Origin: Solenopsis invicta
Taxonomy: Eukaryota > Arthropoda > Insecta > Hymenoptera > Formicidae
Direction of reading: 5' to 3'
Assembly (NCBI RefSeq): GCF_016802725.1
Contig: NC_052671.1
Coordinates: 5,705,001 to 5,769,000, forward strand
DNA: 64,000 nucleotides
Below, piece by piece: positions 23,501-31,885 of this stretch (positions are counted from its first letter, which is position 1; each line of letters begins with the position of its first letter). The translations under genes and the position numbers were made by a program. The notes beneath the pieces are model-generated. The model was given only the letters and a program-made list of their open reading frames with translations. It searched no databases and was not told where the DNA came from.

Positions 23501-25600
23501 GGTCCGCATGCGGTCCCGATTGTTCGAGAGTAAGGAGGAGATCCTGCAACGACCCCCCGCCGAGCAACGGCGGTCGTCCCTGTCAAGGCAAGGACGTCAT
23601 CGTTGAGTCCTGCTCCGCGGATCGATGTAATGGTGAGCTCCAGCCGTGTTTCCACTTCTTATTGTTCTTCGTGACTCGCACTCGATGCCTAACGATTTAT
23701 TTGGAACGAGCGGTCCTTTTTCTCTCCGCATTCGATTGCTATTCGTAAAATTTGATGACTTTGCATGCGCGATGTGACTCATCGATAAAACGTCGATGGA
23801 TAAAATTGAAATCTGCGAGGACCTTCCAAAGTGATTAATTACTCTAGACTCTGTAGTCTCGCGATATAAACTGTGGGTATAAAATTATACTGTCGTTTGA
23901 AGTTATATTGTCGTTTGAAACGTTTTCTTCCTTGTCTCATGCAGCGCTTGGACAAGATGGGCCAAGAGTACTCAAGGAAGGTAAAAAAAAAAAGAAAAAA
24001 AAACGGTTGAATTATTTTTAAAACGTTTCTCCGTTTTATACCTAAAATGGAAAAAAAATAGATATTCTTTCTTATAGCAACTAGAGCGGTCGATTACAGA
24101 AACATCCTCGCATTGTGGATCACTTTGAGTCTAGCCGCGATAATTCTGGCAGTAACGACGATTTTCTTTGTTCGCTTGATGCGCCGGAAGGAAAGAATGG
24201 AGGCCTTGTACGGCGTTGCGAGATTGGACTTTCATCGTCCGGGTGATCTCGCGAAATCAGTCGTGTCTAAGAACGAGCGCTCCGTTTTGACTAGCGACAG
24301 ACGTCTCGAACATGTGATCGATGAATCGAGCGCCGCCAGGCTACCCAGGTATATCTTATGTACCAATCAAAATAATGGGAACACGGTACATAATACGAAT
24401 CAGCATTCAGTTACATTTACATAATCTTACGATGCGCTGGCGCAATGTGCAGATCCTGTTCCGAGCATCATTATGACGTTCCGCAATTGTCATTACCGTC
24501 GACAACGAGACCATCGCCAAGCTCCTCCGTAACTAGGTCTTCTTGCAAGAACTCGCAACGAGGACGCGGCATGTCGGATAATGAGGAGGGACGGTCTTCT
24601 CGTAAGAAATTCCTATAAATTTGAGAGCACGAGAGCTCTTTACACAATCAGTTCCGATAAATCCACTCCCCTGCCAAATAATTTTAGAACAAATACTTTG
24701 AATCTCTCTCTTTTACTTTGAATTTAATGAATTTAGGTGAACATTTTTTTGCGTACGGATGAAGACTCTTCATCCATCGCGAATTTTATACGTAATATTC
24801 TCAGGCTCGACCTATCAAGCGAATCCAGAAAGCACCAACGAGGACGACGAGGAGCAGGACGATGATGAAAGACCGGACGAGAACGAACGATCCACAACAG
24901 ACGACAGTGGCTTCATTGTGAGAGCCATAATTGATGAGCAAGGCGCCCTTCTGGTCGTACCCGAAGTGGGCGTTTCGATGTCGGTGCCGGAAGGTGCGAT
25001 CCCGCGCAATCGTCGGCACAGTCTGCATCTCGCCGTACTTGGAGAAAATTCCTTCAGACCGAATCTTCCACCTGGATTCACCTTGCTGTCCGCCGTGGTA
25101 GCTTGCGGTCCCGCGAACGTCGATCTCGTGAAGCCAGTGATCCTACAGTTTGAACACTGCGCCGAATTGAGAACCGGAAATTGGGAGCTGAGTCTGTGGT
25201 CCACGGAGATCGATCTGGAGACACGCTCAAACAATTCCACGAGTTCGTCGGTGAGCTCGAACGGTTCGCCGTCCGCGACGACGACGTGGCGCAAGGTGTT
25301 GATGCTCGGTGGCGATCCGACAAATCTACCCGGTCAACCGTTCGCGCAGCTCGACCATGCTGGCGTGTTTCTCGTCACGGAGACTCCCAGCGTTTACGCG
25401 GTAGCTGGAGAAAATTCGGTGGTCGCACCTGGACTGGCAGTGAAACGTCTCTGCGTCGCGGTTTTCGCATCTCGCGAACGCGATAATGTTCGATGCCACG
25501 TGCTGGAGGACACGAAGGCGTCGTTCAAGCTCGTAAGCGAGCGAGTGAGTATATATTTTAAATCTTAATATATATTTTTTAATAGAATTTTTTCAGTAAA

Positions 25601-25631
<31 letters not shown>

Positions 25632-26903
25632 CTGTGTGTTTTATTATTTTTTTTTTATTAAAATCGAAAGCAAACTCAAGGATCTTTGAGACTAAATTAT
25701 CTTGGTCATATAAAGTTTTTGTCTTGAGAAACATCACTTTTTAAAATCTTTTAAAGGGTATTTAACGACTACCATGTATATACAAAAAGCCTTAGGCAAA
25801 AGTATTTTACGTATCTATATTTTATTCATTTAACTGAAATTCTTTTATCTGTATTTTTTTATTAATTACCAGCAATATGTATAAATTTAAATAGTTCTTG
25901 AAATAAAGGATAATTTTAATTTCTGTGTTGTTCCTTTAGTTAAAAATATTTTAAAACATATATGTACCTAATACTTTTGGCCCAAAACTATATAAATTAT
26001 TGTACATTTATAACAAATTTTTCGTAATTGTCTTATTCGCGCGAATTGTGTGTAATCCTTTCGCAGGAACGTCGTTTGGGTAGTACTTATGTCGATCACG
26101 GTACTCTCGGATTTCGCGCTAGCGGCACATCACTTCGCGTCGATCTCGAAGACAGAGAGAGCGGTTTTGCCGAGCGACAGGAAGTACCTTACCGGCGCAT
26201 CTGGGCATCCTCGAAGATTAGTATCCGGCGTTTCTTTAGGATAGAAAAAGTCGTCGACCTCAGGCTTGGCTTTGAGCTTCGTGCTTGTCAACGTGGTTTT
26301 GAAGATCAAGGCTTGCTTCTCAGGATCGATCTTGATCTCGTAAAAAGGAATAACATGAGTGGAAAGAGAAACAGTAACAAGACGGAATCCTCTGTCGTCT
26401 TACGGGGCAAGAATTCAACAAGGTCCACGGAATCCGTCATACCGCGACCCTTCAGGTACTTTTTCTCGTTAAAAATATATTTTATAGTCTTGAGCAAAAA
26501 ATATAAGAATATTATATGTGTGTGTGAAAATTTCTTTTGATCATCGCAGATTTTCCAAGACGCTTAGAAAGCAACTCTGTCAATGTTTGGATCCGCCAAG
26601 TGCACGTGGCAATGATTGGCGCATGCTGGCTCAGAGGCTGCAGGTTGACCGGTGAGTATTTAATCCTTTACAGCGCACATATTTTTGTTACGAATTTGCG
26701 AAATGGGTTTAAATCGAGGTGATATTTTAAGATATGTCGACTACTTTGCAACAAAGGCGAGCCCGACGGAACATATTTTGGACTTGTGGGAAGCCAGGCA
26801 TCGCGAAGCCACAGCTCTAGCGGATTTACTGAATCATTTAAGACTGATGGGACGCGTTGATGCAGCCAACGTACTCGAGAGTCGTTTGGGGCCATGGATC
26901 TGA
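17469..26903 (+). CDS. unc-5: UNC5 netrin receptor, 13 coding exons, 1006 aa
   Basis: Single-pass receptor for netrin guidance cues, mediating repulsive axon and cell guidance at the plasma membrane. Coding exons: 17469-17532, 18590-18804, 19174-19387, 22189-22524, 23039-23206, 23468-23632, 23945-23980, 24078-24348, 24453-24601, 24805-25544, 26067-26455, 26550-26651, 26732-26903. All introns are GT-AG, phases agree at every junction, and the 3021-nt total is a multiple of three. Domains: signal peptide 1-20, acidic Tyr-rich stretch 25-48, Ig1 65-165, Ig2 170-276, TSP1 278-331 and 335-387, transmembrane 409-431, ZU5 ~577-680, UPA ~720-885, death domain ~915-1000. Length and order match the family (roughly 900-1070 residues). 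NDWRMLAQRL and YFATKASPTEHILDLWEARH in the death domain are diagnostic. The start is the first of two adjacent ATGs before the signal peptide. Exact junctions are by eye. Confidence 0.95.
18590..18804 (+). CDS. unc-5: unc-5 exon 2: acidic tyrosine-rich N-terminus and start of Ig1
   Basis: Phase 1 to phase 0. After the signal peptide comes a run of Asp/Glu (residues 25-35), then SYPVEDYDYGDYE with tyrosines at 37, 42, 44 and 47 in an acidic setting, a context favouring tyrosine sulfation. Ig1 starts near residue 65, with its first cysteine at C86 (TLHC). Acceptor CTCGCTAG, donor CAG/GTACGT. Intron 2 is 369 bp. Confidence 0.9.
19174..19387 (+). CDS. unc-5: unc-5 exon 3: rest of Ig1
   Basis: Phase 0 to 1. 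VYFRCNGD supplies C98; FKCECVAW supplies C143 and C145 for two disulfides, the pattern known for UNC5 Ig1. NVT at 126-128 is an N-glycosylation site at the position also seen in vertebrate UNC5. Intron 3 is the longest (2801 bp) and holds nested palindromic elements and a poly-G run. Confidence 0.93.
20757..21400. mobile_element. Degraded foldback element in unc-5 intron 3 (outer arms)
   Basis: The left arm (about 20757-20950) and the reverse complement of 21235-21345 share words such as TATACATTT.CAAATTTAT, GTCTTAAA and AATATTACAATAT in the same order. This makes an imperfect inverted repeat around the inner element. The left arm also resembles 37940-38080. The outer ends are approximate. 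Confidence 0.5.
20956..21230. mobile_element. Palindromic MITE with ~115-bp arms
   Basis: The two ends are near-perfect inverted repeats: AAAAAGTGTCACGTCCGAGA on the left and its reverse complement, with CATGTC for CACGTC, on the right. Similarity continues through GATTAGACCCATGTATCCCT to TCAGATCAGGATTTTTTTTA. A loop of about 35 bp separates the arms. High arm identity indicates a more recent insertion than the surrounding foldback. No coding capacity. Confidence 0.85.
21974..21989 (+). repeat. Poly-G run in unc-5 intron 3
   Basis: Sixteen consecutive G, flanked by GGGA and AGG, about 200 bp before exon 4 on the sense strand. It could form a G-quadruplex in the pre-mRNA. Long G runs are also prone to sequencing length error. 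Confidence 0.85.
22189..22524 (+). CDS. unc-5: unc-5 exon 4: Ig2
   Basis: Whole second Ig domain in one symmetrical exon (phase 1 to 1, 336 nt). It begins YLKKHFLSPP as in other UNC5 proteins; C189 and C257 make the disulfide, W202 is the core tryptophan, and NYS at 254 is a sequon. An alanine/serine-rich loop (residues 211-231) is longer than in vertebrate members as I know them. Acceptor CGATGTAG, donor G/GTGAGC. Confidence 0.95.
23039..23206 (+). CDS. unc-5: unc-5 exon 5: thrombospondin type 1 repeat 1
   Basis: Phase 1 to 1, 168 nt. WSSWSGWSECSVRCGRG carries the three tryptophans and the CSVRCG motif of TSP1 repeats, with six cysteines (C290, C294, C305, C317, C327, C331). The tryptophans are likely C-mannosylated, known for this fold. 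Donor G/GTAGGT. Confidence 0.95.
23468..23632 (+). CDS. unc-5: unc-5 exon 6: thrombospondin type 1 repeat 2
   Basis: Phase 1 to 1, 165 nt. WSTWSSWSACGPDCSRVRRR has the three tryptophans but CGPDC in place of CSVSCG, a common TSP1 variant; six cysteines are kept (347, 351, 359, 372, 381, 386). Acceptor TTGTATGCAG, donor G/GTGAGC. Confidence 0.95.
23945..23980 (+). CDS. unc-5: unc-5 exon 7: 36-nt juxtamembrane microexon
   Basis: Encodes ALGQDGPRVLKE between the second TSP1 repeat and the membrane helix, phase 1 to 1, so skipping removes 12 residues without a frameshift. Acceptor CTCATGCAG, donor G/GTAAAA followed by a long A-rich run. Support is the matching phases on both sides; skipping it also leaves a valid frame, so inclusion is not proven. 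Confidence 0.7.
24078..24348 (+). CDS. unc-5: unc-5 exon 8: transmembrane helix and juxtamembrane cytoplasmic region
   Basis: Phase 1 to 2. The helix spans residues 409-431 (ILALWITLSLAAIILAVTTI onward), followed by a basic stop-transfer stretch RLMRRKERME. The donor CAG/GTATAT is weaker than its neighbours. Reading on into the 104-bp intron 8 gives about 24 more residues before a stop, so intron retention would give a membrane-bound form without signalling domains. Confidence 0.92.
24453..24601 (+). CDS. unc-5: unc-5 exon 9: serine-rich cytoplasmic linker
   Basis: Phase 2 to 1. Contains HHYDVPQLS, a tyrosine motif of the kind used as a phosphotyrosine docking site, then a Ser/Arg-rich stretch. 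Acceptor AATGTGCAG, donor C/GTAAGA. It has no folded domain; assignment rests on phase agreement and position. Confidence 0.85.
24805..25544 (+). CDS. unc-5: unc-5 exon 10: acidic linker, ZU5 and first part of UPA
   Basis: Phase 1 to 0, the largest coding exon. A highly acidic linker (residues 552-567) precedes ZU5, which begins near FIVRAIIDEQGALLVVPEVG and contains the family's VPEGAIP. A Ser/Asn/Thr-rich insert (RSNNSTSSSVSSNGSPSATT) interrupts the region before WRKV. UPA begins with AVKRLCVAVFAS and RCHVLEDTKASFKLV. Two in-frame donors exist 12 nt apart (GTAAGC and GTGAGT); the second keeps the family's spacing. Confidence 0.95.
25604..25639. repeat. (GT)n microsatellite in unc-5 intron 10
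   Basis: About 16 GT units with one interruption (TCTG), 60 bp past the exon 10 donor on the sense strand. Confidence 0.92.
25789..25986. mobile_element. Probable mariner-like MITE in unc-5 intron 10
   Basis: The left end has GGCAAAAGTATTTTACGTAT. The reverse complement of the right end has GGGCCAAAAGTATTAGGTAC and continues with similar ATATATTTTA words. The CCAAAAGTAT type of end is common in Tc1/mariner-derived elements. About 195 bp, no coding capacity. Confidence 0.5.
26067..26455 (+). CDS. unc-5: unc-5 exon 11: rest of UPA and linker to the death domain
   Basis: Phase 0 to 2. ERRLGSTYVDHGTLGF, LRVDLED, RQEVPYRRIW and FRIEKV align by pattern with the UPA of vertebrate UNC5 (LE.QLGG, LRLSIHD, YQEIPFYHIW, FTLERV). 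A basic, Asn/Ser-rich linker follows (VKRNNMSGKRNSNKTESS). The RRIW replaces the usual YHIW. Acceptor TTTCGCAG, donor AG/GTACTT. Confidence 0.93.
26550..26651 (+). CDS. unc-5: unc-5 exon 12: death domain, first half
   Basis: Phase 2 to 2. RKQLCQCLDPPSARGNDWRM then LAQRLQVD is the N-terminal half of the UNC5 death domain; NDWRMLAQ is nearly invariant in the family. Acceptor CATCGCAG, donor CG/GTGAGT. Confidence 0.95.
26732..26903 (+). CDS. unc-5: unc-5 exon 13: death domain, second half, and stop
   Basis: Enters in phase 2 and ends at TGA 26901-26903. YFATKASPTEHILDLWEARH is diagnostic of UNC5. The C-terminus ends GPWI and has no PDZ ligand of the usual type. Acceptor TATTTTAAG has a weak pyrimidine tract but an AT-rich lead typical of short insect introns (80 bp). 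Confidence 0.95.
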
Positions 26904-27134
26904 AAGATCATGAGAAACTCACACTGCCTACTTAAGCAAACGAAATGCGAATTTATAACACGAGAGAGAAAAATTTTGTAAATAGAGTAGTCATTATACG
27001 ATATTAAAAATGGATGTAGAAACATATGTTGTATAAACATTGGTCATATTTGTACATAAAAATCGTTTACAACAAATACCTGCATTATTTTCTCACGTTC
27101 CCTTTACTTTTTATTCAACGTAAATTATAATAAA
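26904..27134 (+). other. Likely unc-5 3' UTR with poly(A) signal
   Basis: AT-rich tail after the stop. AATAAA at 27129-27134 is the first canonical signal I see, about 225 bp past the stop; further AATAAA words occur downstream (for example 27227-27305), so the UTR may be longer. Confidence 0.45.
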
Positions 27135-27974
27135 AAATAATTTTACGTTGCTTTCCAGTGTGTTTTTTTATTGAGAATTTTTTAATAGTAGAGATAACGT
27201 ATCCTAAAAAATATAATTGGTTTAAAAATAAATTGTATTTAATTATTAATAATGTATTCATAAAAAATGGACACGTAAAAAATAAATTTTATCAATAAAA
27301 TATGTTGTAATGCTAATTTTGTTATATCGGTGTATTTCTGAGATCAAGTATGCATTTTATTAATTATTAAAAGCGCAATAAAAATGTTATCTTTTATATT
27401 AATTTCTTTAATTAAACTGCGGTTTACACTTTTCATTATTATTAAATCAATATCAATAATAATTCATTTCCGTTCATTACTTCCAACCAATTGCATTCGG
27501 TAATTGGTGCAAATTCCACCTAATGAGACGCGCTTTAACGAGCAACATGACCGAGCGCTCAGGAAGGTCGGAAATCACAGATGACATTCATGGCCGCATG
27601 TGCCCAATTTGCACCTGAATGCCGATCGTCGTCAGCCCAGGTATCCGACAGTCCTTGAGTAGGATCGGATGAGGCGGAAGCCTGTTGAGGATCCAGTTGC
27701 AGCCGCAGTTAGGCGAGTATTTAGGTACCATTTGGACGTATCGCGACGCAAGCATTCGAGGAAGGCTTCCAGGTATCACGTCCTGGACCACGGATGCGTA
27801 GGATGCTCGAAACAATGGGCATTATCTCGTCACCGTATAGGGGTAAAGGTCGAGGGGTTTGGGAAGGTATAGGTATGCAAGTACGGATGGCAGAGTCAAC
27901 AGCCCCCGTATAGGTATGTACGTATCCCTCTGCTTCCTCTACTATTCCCCTTTCGCCTCCCATTCTCGTTAGTT

Positions 27975-28016
<42 letters not shown>

Positions 28017-30964
28017 CTTCTTCTCCTCTATCTGCTGCATGTTCTAGTGCCTCGTTCTCTTCTTCTTCTCTCTCTCTCTCTCTCTTCCTCCCTCCCTTCC
28101 CGCCCTTCCTCCCCGTCTGCTTTCCAGATCCTCTTGGAAGCATGAGAGGCGGAGCATTTAATCACAGGGGCCCGTTGGTGGTAATTCCGCCGGACAATGC
28201 CTGTTGACCCGAGTCGCCAGGGATGGTGTACCGGCCACCCTTTAATGCTATGCGATTCGCCAACCACGAGCTCAAATACCTCTTTCTTCTTCTTCTCTCT
28301 CTTGTTCTTGTAAATTCTCCTTTTTTTTTACTCTCTCGCAAGCCTTCGTTTATCTCTTTTTACTTCTTTTTATCGGAGATTCACCGCGGTTATGATATAG
28401 AAGAATGCGGAGTCGATCGTTCGATGCCTGATAAGACCAAAATGTCACTCATTTTTTTTTTTGCAATCTGACATAGATATGTTAGAATCAAAGTGAGCCA
28501 AGAAAGAAAGAAAGAGAAAAGATAAACATATAGTCGCATCATGTCGATCAAACTTTTATGTCCACTTTCACTAACGTAGATAAATTTTAATCGCAGCTTA
28601 ACCTTTTGTCCCTTTCTAATTCTTGGAAGTGGAAGAAGATAACGAGCAAGTTAAACCGAGATCAAAATTAAATTATATTGGTGGAAATGGACATTAATAA
28701 ATCTTTGATAAAGCGCATCTCTCGCAGGTAACAAGAAGTGAAGAGCAAGGTTTAAGGGATTACAGTTAACATCGAGCGCTTCTCTAGCCATTTAAAAAGT
28801 ATTATCCAATGTTATTCGCTACCTTCAACATGTGTTTATTGGGTAAACGGCTACCATCACGGAAACAGCGTGATATCACGTTTCAAGACGCTTGATCGTC
28901 CGCGATGATAAGCGAAGAGCTAGCGTCCGCGAGCGTTGCTCTCCGAGTTGGATCTTTAAACGTTGTAGGACGTCGCGGTTACGCACGAGTTACCGACACG
29001 GTGCGTGCGCAATCCACGGGTGGGTCACACATAAATCGCAGATACAGGATCGTATTAATTTCCCGGCTAATCGCGATTGGGATCTACAGGCAATTACGAG
29101 AAGGATCGGTGAATCAGATTGTACGCGCGGTGCTTTACTCGCTTCCGTTAACGCGGCGCGAAGTCACGCACACACGCGGTTAACGCACCGCACGCCTGTA
29201 CCAGACCCTGCTACCGTGCGTACAAAACGCCCACGCCGCGCGCGCGGCGAGGGTGCCGCTCGAGGGTGGTTTATGATCGTCCAGACATATCGCGATCGAA
29301 TGACGTGGAATCGGCTTCGTACGCGTGACCGGTGGAGTCATTAATTCGCACGGCAGGCCGACGCGTAGGGTGACCAAACACAACATCACCCGCCAGCGGG
29401 GATTTTTAGCCGCGGACCTACGTCCAGTTTAAGAATGGCTTTCGCCTCACAGAGATATCAACACGTCACGCGTATCAAGCCGTGAATCTTAATATTAAAT
29501 CCAGAGCGAAAGGTATCTTCCACCGAGCGAACGTAATGAGTGCTTTAAGGTTTGAATGACGGTAGCTATTAAAGGAACATCGGTGAATTTATCGCAACTC
29601 GGTCCCATTAAAAACGTGAGATGCGCACGCGGACTGTCTGCGGAGTGGATCTACTCGTAATAAAACGTGGTTGTAAAAAGACGCGCGCAAGTTTTCCGGG
29701 TAACGATGTGCACGTCGCGGACGGTGCGCGGCGTTACAGGTCGCCGAGCCGGCGTGTAACGCGAAACCCGACGGTATATCGTCTTTCACATAATTACTTT
29801 TCGTCGAAAGGAAATGGAAGATCCCGAAGATGAGAAGAGTATATACGACCGTTTCGGAAAGGTTGCCGCGTATGCGCTAACGAAAGAAAGATCATACGGA
29901 ATGCTCGCGGAGGCAGCTGAGATCTTATCGAGAATTGCGCCGCCTCTCGAGCCTGGGGAATTCAATCGTAAATGACGAAAACTGAAACTACGAATAGCCA
30001 CTGATACGACGAAGACTTATGCGTGTCGATTAAATTAACCAGCCTTAAAATTGCTTTCGTTCAAACGCGAAGCGGAAATATTTCGCAGGCTAAATTGAAC
30101 GCCAGCTGACAACGATAAATGTCGCTCTTTTACGACAACTGTATCTGTCGTAACTTTTTTTTTCTATTATTTTCTTAAAATGTATTTTTCAATTAATATA
30201 ATTTCTGCTTCGTATTACATTCCACGCATTTCATTCTAAAATATGTTAAAATACAGAATGTCTGTTTACCGTTATGCAAATGTATGATAAATATGATCGA
30301 ATAATTAAACGCATGACGATGTTGAAAATTTAGATACCGGCATAACGCGCGTCGCGATAAAATAGCGATGTAATAATAGGAGGGGAATATTGCCATTCAT
30401 CAAGTTAACTCGTTAGCAGTAGCTGGCATTAAAAATGTTCGAAAAACCGCTCGTGCGCGCAAGCGTGTGCGAGAAAGTTTCGCGACGGATGAAAATTTTC
30501 GGTGCGGAAACCACCGCCAAAACGGCAGCGAAAGGAAGAAGAGCATTTTTTCACTGTCGTTCGCCAGGATTTTTGTAGCGTTACCGAAACAAAAAGCCAG
30601 CCACATAGTTCCGAAACAATTTCGTCGTGGAATTCCACGACATCCGTGGCTAAAAGGTAGCAGGAAATTTCGCGCGTATTCCGTATATGTGGACGACGGT
30701 ATGTACAGTCCGAGTTAAAATTGTCATCAGAAAGGAAATGATTTAAGCTATTAAGTATACAAAAACATTAAAAAAAGATAAGAAATTATTATTATACATA
30801 ATTGCTTCGTTTGTTTTAGATACATGCAAAAGATCATCTTTCGACTATTTTTAAACAAATAATATTTCTTGGATAAAATTTTAAAATTGATCTTGAAGTA
30901 ATTCTTAAAAATAAAAATATCTTTTACTTTATATTTATTTAATTATTATATTATAATATATGTA
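27135..30964. other. Intergenic stretch, no gene seen
   Basis: 27135-27480 is AT-rich, 27490-29980 is CpG-rich with CT repeats, and 30150-30400 is AT-rich. Frames such as 28892-29344 are arginine-rich translations of CpG-rich DNA without domains. Confidence 0.5.
27974..28086. repeat. (CT)n tracts with TTC/CT-rich spacer
   Basis: About 19 CT units at 27974-28012 and another 8-9 units at 28068-28085, with a pyrimidine-rich spacer. Glutamate/arginine frames on the minus strand are artefacts. Confidence 0.9.
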
Positions 30965-31196
30965 TACACGGAAAGAATAATTTTGTTGAAATACAGACCT
31001 GAAAATAATTGTGTTGAACTTTATTTAAAAAATTGTTTCGGATATTTAACTTGGTTGCTAAAATGTCGAAACTATTTGCAGCAACGTTATTATGCTTGGA
31101 CGTCCTACATAATTATTTTGTTCGTCAACATAAAACTACTTTCTGATCTATATTCAGTTGAATTTTTATATGTTACAGTAAAGTTGTTCTTTCCGC
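30965..31196 (+). mobile_element. MITE family A, copy 4 (best preserved ends)
   Basis: Left end TACACGGAAAGAATAATTTT and right end AAGTTGTTCTTTCCGCATA are inverted repeats of about 20 bp. A second inverted pair sits just inside: AATACAGACCTGAAAATAAT on the left and TACTTTCTGATCTATATTC on the right. About 232 bp, non-coding. All five copies share this orientation. Confidence 0.85.
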
Positions 31197-31479
31197 ATAT
31201 TTTTAATAATATTTTTTTTCTCTTCACACACAAATTTTTTAATAGGCGATATCAGAATCCAATATAAAACTGTGCAACACAATTGATGGAAAATTTTACA
31301 TTTATTTATAATTGGCATTAATAAAATCTTGGACATGCTTCAGATCGCGAAAGCAGAATAATTTATAAGTTTGAGTGCTGCGTAATGAAACTGCGTTGGT
31401 ATTCTAATGCTTGCCATTTGTCGTCGTAGAGACAAGGGTGTTGTACCGAAGCAGTGTCTCGCGAATTTGCTTAGCGCAT

Positions 31480-31885
31480 AATTCTATTCCCTTCGCGGCG
31501 GTAAACGAGTATCAATGTCTTGATTTGCTCGTGTCACCGCGCGTCTTCCTTCGAGCCGCAACCATCTACGCGAGGCATTTGCATGGGAACGCCCGACTTT
31601 AATTCGCGCAGCGGCGAGCTGCCGGCGCGGCGGTACTGAATTATGCCAGCGGCGTAATTTGCATAACCCTTGCAGGCCGGCCCCGATAAATGACGATTCG
31701 CGGAAAATTGGCCCCCGGCCGCGGCGCGCACCCCGCACGCCGAATTAAATCCGCCGCTTAATTAACAGAAGTTTACAGCACGGACGAGAGTCGCCGCAAT
31801 CTCGCCCGCTACGGCCGCGCTTAAGCGAGCGTCGCTGTCACGTAAAATCGTAAGAACTTTCCGTTCGGCGCTTAACATTCACGTG
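31480..31885. promoter_or_regulatory. CpG-rich block with AATTA cores, candidate regulatory region
   Basis: Very CpG-dense (GCGGCGCGCACC type) with interspersed GAATTAAATC, CTTAATTAAC and ATTTGCAT, the last being an octamer-like word at 31574-31581 and again in part near 31660. No coding potential. Function is inferred from composition only. Confidence 0.25.
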
